Of a stretch of 64,000 nt of DNA, positions 9,109 to 17,941 are shown in pieces. The stretch is taken from positions 49,096 through 113,095 of the forward strand of contig CANHVK010000001.1 in the NCBI GenBank assembly GCA_947464135.1, given 5' to 3'. The DNA comes from Flavobacteriia bacterium. Its GTDB lineage: Bacteria > Bacteroidota > Bacteroidia > Flavobacteriales_D > Crocinitomicaceae. A model generated the notes under the pieces. The model had not been told where the DNA came from, did not search any database, and worked only from the letters and a program-made list of their open reading frames with translations. The position numbers and the translations under genes were made by a program. How positions within the stretch are numbered: the stretch's first letter is position 1; every line of letters begins with the position of its first letter.

Positions 9109-10257
9109 CTAACAAACCACTTTAATCAAGTCTTTTACTATTCTCCCATTGATTTTAGCTTCATCAAGCGTAGGTGCTACCACGGTAATATGTCCCATTT
9201 TACGGAAAGATTTTGTTTCTTCTTTTCCATAAATATGTGGTTTAACCCCTGGAATTGATATTGCTTCTTCCAATCCTTGATAAAAAGCACTTCCGGTAAA
9301 TCCTTTTTCACCAAGTAAATTAATCATTACACCTGGTTGAACAATGCGTGTATCACCAAGAGGTAAATTCAATACACTGCGCATATGTTGTTCAAATTGA
9401 GAAGTTACATTACACTCAATAGTATGGTGACCACTGTTATGTGGGCGAGGTGCAATTTCATTTACAAGTATTTCGCCTGATTTCGTTAAAAATAATTCAA
9501 CAGCCAAAATACCAACCATACCTAATTTATCAATTACATCCATAGCAATTTGCTCTGCTTTAGCTTCAATTTCAGGAGAAACATCTGCAGGGGAAAATAG
9601 AAATTCTACCAAATTTGCTTCCGGACTAAATTCACATTCAACAGTAGGATATACTTTAGTTTGACCATTTTCATTGCGTGCAACGATTACAGACAACTCT
9701 TTCTCAAAATCTACGAATTTTTCAAGAATGGATGGAACTTCAAAAGCAGTTGCTAAATCAGTTTCAGAACGTAGTGGAGTTACCCCTTTTCCATCATATC
9801 CACCAGTTCGCATTTTCTGCATAAATGGAAATTCAGAAATATATTTATTAATTTCTTCTTTATTATCAACCAAATAAAATCCAGGAGTTGGAATCCCATT
9901 ATCTAAATAAAACTGTTTTTGTAATCCTTTATCTCTAATAATACGCAAAACACGTGGTTGAGGAAATACCTTAACACCTTCTTCTTCTAGTTTTTCAAGT
10001 GCATCAACAGAAACGTTTTCAATCTCAACAGTCAACACATCTTTATCCTTTCCGAATTGATAGACCGTATCAAAATCATTCAAAGAACCTACAGTAAAAG
10101 AATGAGCAACATCACGACATGGAGCATTTACATCAGGGTCTAAACAATGAACGTGCACATCGAAATTAATTGTTTCTTGAATTAACATTCTACCCAACTG
10201 ACCTCCGCCCAAAACTCCCAGACGAAAATTTTTACCATATTTTTTTTGTAATGACAT
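9109..10257 (-). CDS. purK: 5-(carboxyamino)imidazole ribonucleotide synthase
   Basis: LGVLGGGQLGRMLIQ, MRTGGYDGKGV, EIAPRPHNSGHHTIE motifs of PurK. Confidence 0.95.
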   Translation of the reverse strand: MSLQKKYGKNFRLGVLGGGQLGRMLIQETINFDVHVHCLDPDVNAPCRDVAHSFTVGSLNDFDTVYQFGKDKDVLTVEIENVSVDALEKLEEEGVKVFPQPRVLRIIRDKGLQKQFYLDNGIPTPGFYLVDNKEEINKYISEFPFMQKMRTGGYDGKGVTPLRSETDLATAFEVPSILEKFVDFEKELSVIVARNENGQTKVYPTVECEFSPEANLVEFLFSPADVSPEIEAKAEQIAMDVIDKLGMVGILAVELFLTKSGEILVNEIAPRPHNSGHHTIECNVTSQFEQHMRSVLNLPLGDTRIVQPGVMINLLGEKGFTGSAFYQGLEEAISIPGVKPHIYGKEETKSFRKMGHITVVAPTLDEAKINGRIVKDLIKVVC

Positions 10258-10416
10258 TCCTTTAAGCTGTTTTCTATGAAATTGATGTCAAAGATACAGA
10301 AAGCAATTAAAAAAATGGTGTTTAAAACTTCTGACTGGTAGAAAGAAAACATTGAAGTGATTATCGATATTTGTTGTTTGGTGAAAACTGAAAAAATTAA
10401 CCCTAAAACCACTATT

Positions 10417-11382
10417 ATGAAAGGATCGATCATCCTATTTTTTATATTATCTATTGCATTTACATCGTGTGTGCCATTAAAAAAATTCCACGATGTATCA
10501 GAAAAAGCTAGATTATGTGAAGAAGAATTAAATGCACTAAAAGACAAAGCAATTAATAATGAAAACAAAGCGAATGAATTAGAGTCACAATTAGGATTAA
10601 TCAATAAAGAAGCAACTCAATTACGTCAGGATACAACCAATTTGGGGGAAAAATTTCGTTTATTAAAAACGCAATACCAAAAAATGGTCGATCAAAATAT
10701 GATGTATGAGAAAAAATTAGAACACGATCGTCAAACAGTAGCAAAAAGCGCTGGATCAATGCAAGCAGATATGGATGCTAAAAGCATCGAATTACAACGC
10801 AAGCAAGATGAATTGAAAGATTTAGAAGAAGAATTATTCCAAAAACAGAAGTTATTAGAAGATCGTGAAAAGCGAGTTCAGGAATTGGAAGAAATGTTAC
10901 AACGCAAAGACGAAGCTGTTAAATTGTTAAAGAAAAAAATTGCTGATGCGCTATTAGGATACAAAAACAAAGGATTAAGTGTAGAAGAACGTAACGGAAA
11001 AATCTACGTGAGTTTGGATGCTAAATTACTATTCAAAACAGGAAGCACACAAGTAGAATCAGAAGGGAAAAAAGCATTAATTGATTTAGCAAAAGTGTTG
11101 GAGAAAGAAAAAGATATGGAAATTATAGTGGAAGGTCATACAGATACAGATAAACTTACTAGTCCAAATCATCCAAAAAACAATTGGGAACTTTCAGTTT
11201 TAAGAGCAACATCTGTTGTTGAAATTTTAACAGGAAATTCAACTATGAATCCAGGAATATTAATGGCGGCAGGAAGATCGGAATTTCACCCAATTGATCC
11301 AAATGATAAAGCTAAAAATAGAAGAATTGATATCATTATTTCGCCAAACTTAAACGCTTTGTTTGAGTTAATAAGTAAGTAA
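10417..11382 (+). CDS. OmpA-family lipoprotein with coiled coil
   Basis: Lipobox-like SIAFTSC, long coiled coil, OmpA-like C-terminus (EIIVEGHTDTDKL...RATSVVEIL...GRSEFHPIDPNDKAKNRRIDIII). Confidence 0.9.
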   Translation: MKGSIILFFILSIAFTSCVPLKKFHDVSEKARLCEEELNALKDKAINNENKANELESQLGLINKEATQLRQDTTNLGEKFRLLKTQYQKMVDQNMMYEKKLEHDRQTVAKSAGSMQADMDAKSIELQRKQDELKDLEEELFQKQKLLEDREKRVQELEEMLQRKDEAVKLLKKKIADALLGYKNKGLSVEERNGKIYVSLDAKLLFKTGSTQVESEGKKALIDLAKVLEKEKDMEIIVEGHTDTDKLTSPNHPKNNWELSVLRATSVVEILTGNSTMNPGILMAAGRSEFHPIDPNDKAKNRRIDIIISPNLNALFELISK

Positions 11383-11388
11383 TAATTG

Positions 11389-11430
11389 CAAATAGAAAAG
11401 GCTTCGAAATTTCGAAGCCTTTTCTATTTG
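11389..11430. terminator. 42-bp perfect palindrome, bidirectional terminator between convergent genes
   Basis: CAAATAGAAAAGGCTTCGAAA followed directly by TTTCGAAGCCTTTTCTATTTG. Confidence 0.85.
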
Positions 11431-11447
11431 GTTTAATATTAGTTACA

Positions 11448-13349
11448 TTAGTATGCTCTCACGTTTTTTCCTTGAATGTAGTTTATAAAGGCTGTATTTA
11501 CCACTTTATTTCCACCAGGTGTTGGATAATCCCCTGTGAAATACCAATCACCAAGATTTTTAGGACAAGCCTTATGAAGGTTTTCTACTGATTGGTAAAT
11601 AATATCAACTTCAGCATTTATTGTAGGTGGGGTCAATAATTCAGCAATCTTTTTCGAAATCTGCTCATCTGAAAAAGGCGCATAAATTTCTTTAACGTAA
11701 TTTTTAATTTGCTCTTTTGGTAAAGTTGATTGCTCTACACATTTTTTATAAACGTCATCAATTACAGCCGTTTGATTGGTTTCTTTCAAAAGCGTAATTG
11801 CTGCTTCAAAAGCAATAAAATCACCCATAATTGCCATATCAATTCCATAACAATCAGGGAAACGAATTTGTGGTGCAGAAGAAACTATCACAATTTTTTT
11901 AGGACCCAAACGATCCAAAATGCGAAGTATACTTTGTTTTAATGTAGTTCCACGAACAATACTATCATCAATTACTACCAGATTATCTTTTCCACGAACA
12001 ACAGAACCATAGGTTATATCATACACATTTGAAACCATTTCATCACGTTGATCATCTTGCGTAATGAACGTTCTTGCTTTCGCATCTTTGATTACAATCT
12101 TTTCTATGCGTGCACGTTGAAATACTATTTTCTTCAATTCATCTTCTGACAAGTTTCCTGAATTTTCAGAAAGCGATTTGAATTTTCTTTCATTCAAATG
12201 ATCTTCTAACCCTTTAATCATTCCATAGAAAGATGTTTCGGCAGTATTAGGAATGAATGAAAAAACAGAATTATCTAAATCATAATCAATTGATTTTAAA
12301 ACTTGGGGAACAACTAGATCACCCAACGTTTTTCTTTCTTCATAAATCTCTAGATCATTACCACGAGAGAAATAGATACGTTCAAAAGAACAACTTTTAT
12401 TTTCAAGAGGTTTATTGATTTCTATCTCAGAAACTCTACCGTCTTTTTTGATAATTAAAGCGTGTCCAGGTGTAAGTTCTTGAATATTTTCTTCTTGTAA
12501 ATTAAAGGCTGTTTGAATCACAGGTCTTTCAGAAGCTACAACGCAGACTTCATCATTTTCAAACCAATAAGCTGGACGAATACCAGATGGATCACGTAAT
12601 ACAAATGCATCTCCGTGACCAAATAATCCAGCCATTGCGTAACCACCATCCCAATTGACAGAAGCACGTTTTAAGATACGTTCGATATTTAAATTCTTAG
12701 CAATGTAATCGTAAATAGCTTTTTTATCGTACCCTTTTGAATTTAATTCACTGTAAATCTCATCATTTTCTTCATCTAAAAAATGACCAATTTTTTCCAT
12801 TACGGTAACAGTATCAGATTTTTCTTTTGGATGCTGACCGATTGAAACCAACACATCGAATAATTCATCCACATTTGTCATATTGAAATTTCCAGCTACC
12901 ACTAAATTTCTGGTAATCCAGTTATTTTGTCTTAAAAATGGGTGACAACTTTCGATGCTATTTCTTCCGAATGTTCCATAACGTAAATGTCCCAAAAACA
13001 ATTCTCCAGTAAAACCAGCATTTTGTTTAAGGTAATTAACATCTTTCAATCTGTCCGGATTTTCTTCAGCAATTGCTTTGAAACGAGCATTTATATGATC
13101 AAAAATATCTTGCGTAGGTTTACTATCAATCGAACGATGTCTTGAAATGTAACGTTGACCTGGTTCCATATCAAATTTGATATTTGCTACTCCTGCCCCA
13201 TCTTGACCACGGTTACTTTGTTTTTCCATCATCAAATGAAGTTTATTCAACCCATAAAATGCGGAACCATATTTTTCAAGATAAAACTCTAAAGGTTTCT
13301 TCAACCGAAGAAGTGCAATACCACATTCGTGTTTGATAGCATCACTCAT
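11448..13349 (-). CDS. purF: Amidophosphoribosyltransferase (PurF-like, long Bacteroidota form)
   Basis: Glutamine amidotransferase class II start (CGIALLRL), NRGQDGAGVA, LGHLRYGTFG; PRTase motif LVVIDDSIVRGTTLKQSI. Confidence 0.88.
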   Translation of the reverse strand: MSDAIKHECGIALLRLKKPLEFYLEKYGSAFYGLNKLHLMMEKQSNRGQDGAGVANIKFDMEPGQRYISRHRSIDSKPTQDIFDHINARFKAIAEENPDRLKDVNYLKQNAGFTGELFLGHLRYGTFGRNSIESCHPFLRQNNWITRNLVVAGNFNMTNVDELFDVLVSIGQHPKEKSDTVTVMEKIGHFLDEENDEIYSELNSKGYDKKAIYDYIAKNLNIERILKRASVNWDGGYAMAGLFGHGDAFVLRDPSGIRPAYWFENDEVCVVASERPVIQTAFNLQEENIQELTPGHALIIKKDGRVSEIEINKPLENKSCSFERIYFSRGNDLEIYEERKTLGDLVVPQVLKSIDYDLDNSVFSFIPNTAETSFYGMIKGLEDHLNERKFKSLSENSGNLSEDELKKIVFQRARIEKIVIKDAKARTFITQDDQRDEMVSNVYDITYGSVVRGKDNLVVIDDSIVRGTTLKQSILRILDRLGPKKIVIVSSAPQIRFPDCYGIDMAIMGDFIAFEAAITLLKETNQTAVIDDVYKKCVEQSTLPKEQIKNYVKEIYAPFSDEQISKKIAELLTPPTINAEVDIIYQSVENLHKACPKNLGDWYFTGDYPTPGGNKVVNTAFINYIQGKNVRAY

Positions 13350-13472
13350 AATTGTTTGAGATATATTTATTGATGCAAAGGTAAATTTTTAATCGATTAT
13401 TAAATCTGTTTACTAATAAAAACCTTGTCAAAAAGACATAATTCGTGCGTGAACAATATGTTAAAAATTTTG

Positions 13473-13503
13473 TTGTTATTCTACACTATAAAGAATAACT
13501 TTG
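13473..13503 (+). promoter_or_regulatory. Candidate Bacteroidota promoter for dxs
   Basis: TTG-N20-TAACTTTG, 20 nt upstream of the ATG. Confidence 0.5.
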
Positions 13504-13522
13504 TTAGTTAAACACTTTCACT

Positions 13523-15475
13523 ATGAGTAAGTATCAAGCTGGTCCATATCTTTCACAAATTCAAATTCCTGAAGACTTACGTAATAAGTTCACAATAGAT
13601 GACTTACCACAAGTTTCCAGCGAATTAAGACAATATATAGTTGATGTCATTTCTGAAATAGGAAATAGCCATTTTGGCGCTAGTCTTGGAGTGGTTGAAC
13701 TTACAGTTGCATTGCATTATGTTTTTAGCACACCCTATGATCAACTAGTTTGGGATGTTGGTCACCAAGCTTACGGTCACAAAATCCTAACTGGAAGAAG
13801 AGATGTTTTTCATACAAACAGATTAAAAGGAGGAATTTCAGGATTCCCTAAAAGAAGTGAAAGTGAATATGATACTTTTGGTGTAGGACACTCATCTACA
13901 TCTATTTCAGCCGCTTTGGGGATGGCTGTTGCAAGTAAATATAAGCAAGAGAAAAATAGACATCATATTGCTGTAATTGGTGATGGTGCAATGACAGCTG
14001 GTATGGCTTTTGAAGGAATGAACCACGCCGGATTTGAAAAAGACGCGAATTTATTGGTTGTATTGAATGACAACTGTATGTCGATCGATCCAAACGTAGG
14101 TGCTTTAAAAGAATATTTAACAGACATCACTACTTCGCATACTTATAATAAGGTTAAAGATGAGGTTTGGAAAATGTTAGGTAAGATTTCTAAATTTGGT
14201 CCAGATGCACAAACTGTTGTTTCAAAAATATCTCATTCTTTAAAAAGCACCTTACTAAAACAGAGCAACTTATTTGAATCTTTAAATTTCAGATACTTTG
14301 GACCAGTTGATGGACACGATGTAGAAGGATTAGCAAAAGTATTAGAAGATTTAAAACACATTCCAGGTCCTAAAATATTACATTGTGTTACAGTAAAAGG
14401 AAAAGGATATAAATATTCAGAAGAGGGTGACCCAACAAAATGGCATGCACCCGGAATTTTTAATAAAGAGACAGGAGAAATTATAAAAATTGTTCCAAAA
14501 TCACCTGAACCTCCAAAATACCAAGATGTTTTTGGTCACACAATTGTTGAATTAGCTGAAGAAAACGACAAAATAATGGGAGTTACTCCTGCTATGCCTT
14601 CAGGTAGTTCAATGAATATTATGATGAAAGCTATGCCTCATCGTGCCTTTGACGTAGGTATTGCTGAACAACACGCGGTAACTTTTTCAGCAGGATTAGC
14701 AACTCAAGGGTTAGTTCCTTTTTGTAATATTTATTCTTCATTTATGCAACGTGCATATGACCAAGTATTACACGATGTCGCTTTACAAAACTTAAATGTA
14801 GTATTCTGTTTAGATAGAGGTGGTTTTGTAGGTGCTGATGGAGCTACGCACCACGGTGTTTACGATATCGCTTATATGCGAATGATTCCAAACATGATTG
14901 TGTCTTCACCAATGAATGAAGCAGAACTCCGTGATTTAATGTACACAGCACAACAAGAAAATATGGGACCATTTACTATTCGTTACCCAAGAGGAAATGG
15001 GGTAATGACGGAATGGAAAACTCCTATGAAAGCTGTAAAAGTTGGGGTTGGTAGAAAATTAACAGACGGTGCAGATATTGCTTTCTTAACTATTGGACCA
15101 ATTGGAAATTTGACACAAGATGCAGTGAAAACATTGAAAGAAAAAGGAATTTCTGCAGCACATTATGATATGCGTTTCGTCAAGCCATTAGATGAAGTTT
15201 TATTACACGAAGTATTTACCAAGTTTGATAAAGTGATTACCGTAGAGGACGGATGTTTGATGGGTGGTATGGGAAGTGCTATTCTTGAATTCATGGTTGA
15301 TAATGGATATTCTTCTAAAGTTGTCCGTTTAGGAGTTCCTGATAAATATATACACCACGGAACACAAAAAGAATTATATGCTGAAGCTGGATTTGATACT
15401 GCTTCAATGATCAAGGAAGCAGAAAAATTAGTTGGTGTACCAACTAAAGCTTTAAACGAAAAAACAGGTTCATAA
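13523..15475 (+). CDS. dxs: 1-deoxy-D-xylulose-5-phosphate synthase
   Basis: WDVGHQAYGHKILTGRRD, VIGDGAMTAGMAFEGMNHAG, GIAEQHAVTFSAGLATQG, DRGGFVGADGATHHG. Confidence 0.97.
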   Translation: MSKYQAGPYLSQIQIPEDLRNKFTIDDLPQVSSELRQYIVDVISEIGNSHFGASLGVVELTVALHYVFSTPYDQLVWDVGHQAYGHKILTGRRDVFHTNRLKGGISGFPKRSESEYDTFGVGHSSTSISAALGMAVASKYKQEKNRHHIAVIGDGAMTAGMAFEGMNHAGFEKDANLLVVLNDNCMSIDPNVGALKEYLTDITTSHTYNKVKDEVWKMLGKISKFGPDAQTVVSKISHSLKSTLLKQSNLFESLNFRYFGPVDGHDVEGLAKVLEDLKHIPGPKILHCVTVKGKGYKYSEEGDPTKWHAPGIFNKETGEIIKIVPKSPEPPKYQDVFGHTIVELAEENDKIMGVTPAMPSGSSMNIMMKAMPHRAFDVGIAEQHAVTFSAGLATQGLVPFCNIYSSFMQRAYDQVLHDVALQNLNVVFCLDRGGFVGADGATHHGVYDIAYMRMIPNMIVSSPMNEAELRDLMYTAQQENMGPFTIRYPRGNGVMTEWKTPMKAVKVGVGRKLTDGADIAFLTIGPIGNLTQDAVKTLKEKGISAAHYDMRFVKPLDEVLLHEVFTKFDKVITVEDGCLMGGMGSAILEFMVDNGYSSKVVRLGVPDKYIHHGTQKELYAEAGFDTASMIKEAEKLVGVPTKALNEKTGS

Positions 15476-15477
15476 AA

Positions 15478-15502
15478 AATGGGGAATATTAAATTCCCCA
15501 TT
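15478..15502. terminator. Hairpin between convergent dxs and paaZ
   Basis: AATGGGGAAT-attaa-ATTCCCCATT; the T tract lies on the minus-strand side. Confidence 0.7.
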
Positions 15503-15594
15503 CTAACTAACCTAACCTATTTTACCAAAATAGTGTAACCTAATATTTAAAACAAATCAAGTTCAAAAAAGTTCATTAATTTTTAAACTTTTTT

Positions 15595-17646
15595 TCATTT
15601 TGATTGATCTATTTTTCTAACCATCGTCAAAATCGTAGCAATTGCTACAGTTTCACCAGTCTCATCATATACATCAACAAGGAATTTTACAATCCCTTTT
15701 GCAATATCATCATCAGTTCTTTTCTCTTGATCAATTTTTTCTTTTACTGTAAAACGAACTCCAATTGTAGCACCAGGATAAACTGGTTTCGTAAAACGAG
15801 CTTCCTCAATACCATAATTTAATAAAACTGGACCTTTTTTTGGATCAACAAATAAACCTGCTGCTTTAGATAATACAAAATATCCATGCGCAACTCTACG
15901 CTCAAAGATGGTTCCTTCTAAAGAAGTTGCATCCATGTGAGCATAAAAATTATCTCCTGATACATTTGCAAAATTTACGATGTCTGCATCTGAAACAGTG
16001 TGCTTATGTGTGAAAACAGTTTCACCAATTACTAATTCTTCGAAATGTTTTCTGAAAACGTGAGGATTCGCTTCAGGCATTGCTGCACCAACTTGGAATT
16101 GTTGAGTAATAGCAGTAATTGTTGTTGGATGCCCTTGTATTGCTGTTCTTTGCAAATAATGTAAAACACCTCTTTTTCCACCCATTTCTTCACCTCCACC
16201 AGCACGACCAGGACCACCATGTGTTAATAAAGGCATTGGTGAACCATGACCTGTACTTTCTTTCGCACATTCACTGTTCAATACCAAAATACGTCCGTGC
16301 ATACTAGCTGCACCTACCACATATTCTGTTGCTTCTTGATTATCAGGAGTAACAATGGAAGAAACCAACGAACCTTTACCCATACGAGCTAATTCAATTG
16401 CATCATCCATATTTTTATATGGCATAATGGTTGAAACAGGTCCAAAAGCCTCTATTTCGTGCACATCCGTTTTATGGAAAGGATCGTTATTCACAAATAA
16501 AATAGGTGAGAAAAATGCACCCCCTTCACAATTATCTCCAATGACATCAACAGATTCAGGATTACCAAAAACTATTTCTTGTGATTGAGCTAATTTTAAT
16601 ACATTTTCACGCACTCTTTCGACTTGTGTTTGAGTAGCAAGCGCCCCCATTCTAACACCTTCCATACTCGGGTCACCAATTTTTGTAGAAGCTAAACGTG
16701 CTGCTATTTGTTTTTGAACCTCATCTAAAAGATTATCAGGAACAAGAATTCTTCTAACAGCAGTACATTTTTGACCCGCTTTTATTGTAATTTCTTTTAC
16801 TGTCTCTTTGATAAATAAATCAAATTCTGGTGTTCCAGGAACAGCGTATTTACCAAGAACAGTTGCATTCAATGAATCTGCCTCCAAGTTAAACGGTATA
16901 CTTTTTTGACTGAATTGTGGTAAAGCTTTTAACACTTTTCCTGTATGAGCACTACCGGTGAAAGTTACCGTATCTTCTAAATCTACATGATCTAAAATCC
17001 CACGACCTAGACCTGAAACCAACTGTAAACTTCCTTCAGGTAAGATACCAGAAGCAATAATATCTTTTACAACCGCTTCCGTAACAAACGAAGTGTATTC
17101 AGATGGTTTAACAACCGCAGGTACACCAGCCATTAAATTGACAGCAATTTTTTCTAACATACCCCAAATTGGGAAGTTGAAAGCATTAATATGTAATGCA
17201 ACCCCTTGTTTCGGAACCATAATATGATGTCCAATAAATGATCCCCCTTTGGAAAGTGGAGCAGCAACACCATCAACATAATAAGGTAAATCAGGAAATT
17301 GACGACGAAGTGAAGCATTTGCAAATAAGTTACCGATACCACCTTCGATGTCAATCCAAGAATCAACTTTTGTAGCACCTGTTAAATGACTTATTTTATA
17401 ATAACTGTCTTTTCTATCCATTAAAAACAAGGCCAATGCTTTTAACATACGCCCTCTTTCCTGGAAAGTCATTTTTCTTAATTTTTGACCACCTTGAGAA
17501 CGACCATATTGTAAAATTTCATTGAAATCTAAACCAGCACTAGAAACCTCTCCTATTTTATCTCCTGTTAGTGCATTATATATATTCGTTTCAGAACCTT
17601 CTCCCGAAACCCATTGTCCTAAAACATAATTTTTTACTTGAAACAT
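15595..17646 (-). CDS. paaZ: Bifunctional aldehyde dehydrogenase / MaoC-like enoyl-CoA hydratase (PaaZ type)
   Basis: N-terminal ALDH fold (NAFNFPIWGMLEKIAVNLMAG, FTGSAHTGKVL, AGQKCTAVRRILVP) fused to a MaoC domain (HTVSDADIVNFANVSGDNFYAHMD). Confidence 0.9.
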   Translation of the reverse strand: MFQVKNYVLGQWVSGEGSETNIYNALTGDKIGEVSSAGLDFNEILQYGRSQGGQKLRKMTFQERGRMLKALALFLMDRKDSYYKISHLTGATKVDSWIDIEGGIGNLFANASLRRQFPDLPYYVDGVAAPLSKGGSFIGHHIMVPKQGVALHINAFNFPIWGMLEKIAVNLMAGVPAVVKPSEYTSFVTEAVVKDIIASGILPEGSLQLVSGLGRGILDHVDLEDTVTFTGSAHTGKVLKALPQFSQKSIPFNLEADSLNATVLGKYAVPGTPEFDLFIKETVKEITIKAGQKCTAVRRILVPDNLLDEVQKQIAARLASTKIGDPSMEGVRMGALATQTQVERVRENVLKLAQSQEIVFGNPESVDVIGDNCEGGAFFSPILFVNNDPFHKTDVHEIEAFGPVSTIMPYKNMDDAIELARMGKGSLVSSIVTPDNQEATEYVVGAASMHGRILVLNSECAKESTGHGSPMPLLTHGGPGRAGGGEEMGGKRGVLHYLQRTAIQGHPTTITAITQQFQVGAAMPEANPHVFRKHFEELVIGETVFTHKHTVSDADIVNFANVSGDNFYAHMDATSLEGTIFERRVAHGYFVLSKAAGLFVDPKKGPVLLNYGIEEARFTKPVYPGATIGVRFTVKEKIDQEKRTDDDIAKGIVKFLVDVYDETGETVAIATILTMVRKIDQSK

Positions 17647-17661
17647 ATTTTATTTGTCTAA

Positions 17662-17805
17662 TTAAAATAACAATCGTTTGATTAACATATAAACTAGAAT
17701 AAAACCACTGAATATTCCTAATCCAATTTTCCAATCTATACTCCCCATTAAAACAAGTGCCAAATCAGCAATTAATACCACTAAGTAAAGTAATCTTTTT
17801 ATCAT
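17662..17805 (-). CDS. Small membrane protein, 47 aa (below the ORF-track cutoff)
   Basis: MIKRLLYLVVLIADLALVLMGSIDWKIGLGIFSGFILVYMLIKRLLF*; two hydrophobic segments, directly upstream of paaZ on the same strand. Confidence 0.6.
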   Translation of the reverse strand: MIKRLLYLVVLIADLALVLMGSIDWKIGLGIFSGFILVYMLIKRLLF

Positions 17806-17911
17806 CGTTTATATTTTTAACGAAAATAACAATTTTGAAAATAGTCTATTAAGATAGCTATTGAAAATAATGCTTCAGGCTTGAATTTAAAATATCCCCT
17901 TATTATTTTAT

Positions 17912-17919
17912 TATCTTTG
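17912..17919 (+). promoter_or_regulatory. Bacteroidota -7-like element (TATCTTTG) upstream of metG
   Basis: TATCTTTGCAC, the same 11-mer as upstream of lysS. No clear -33 element. Confidence 0.4.
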
Positions 17920-17941
17920 CACCTCACGAAATCATTCATTT

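Noticed and set aside
10182-10604. Minus-strand 140-aa ORF across the purK/OmpA-like divergent region
   Set aside because: Antisense to two well-supported genes; composition typical of a chance ORF.
11448-13349. Long PurF (633 aa) as a novel fusion
   Set aside because: Long amidophosphoribosyltransferase forms are known in Bacteroidota; no extra domain recognised by eye.
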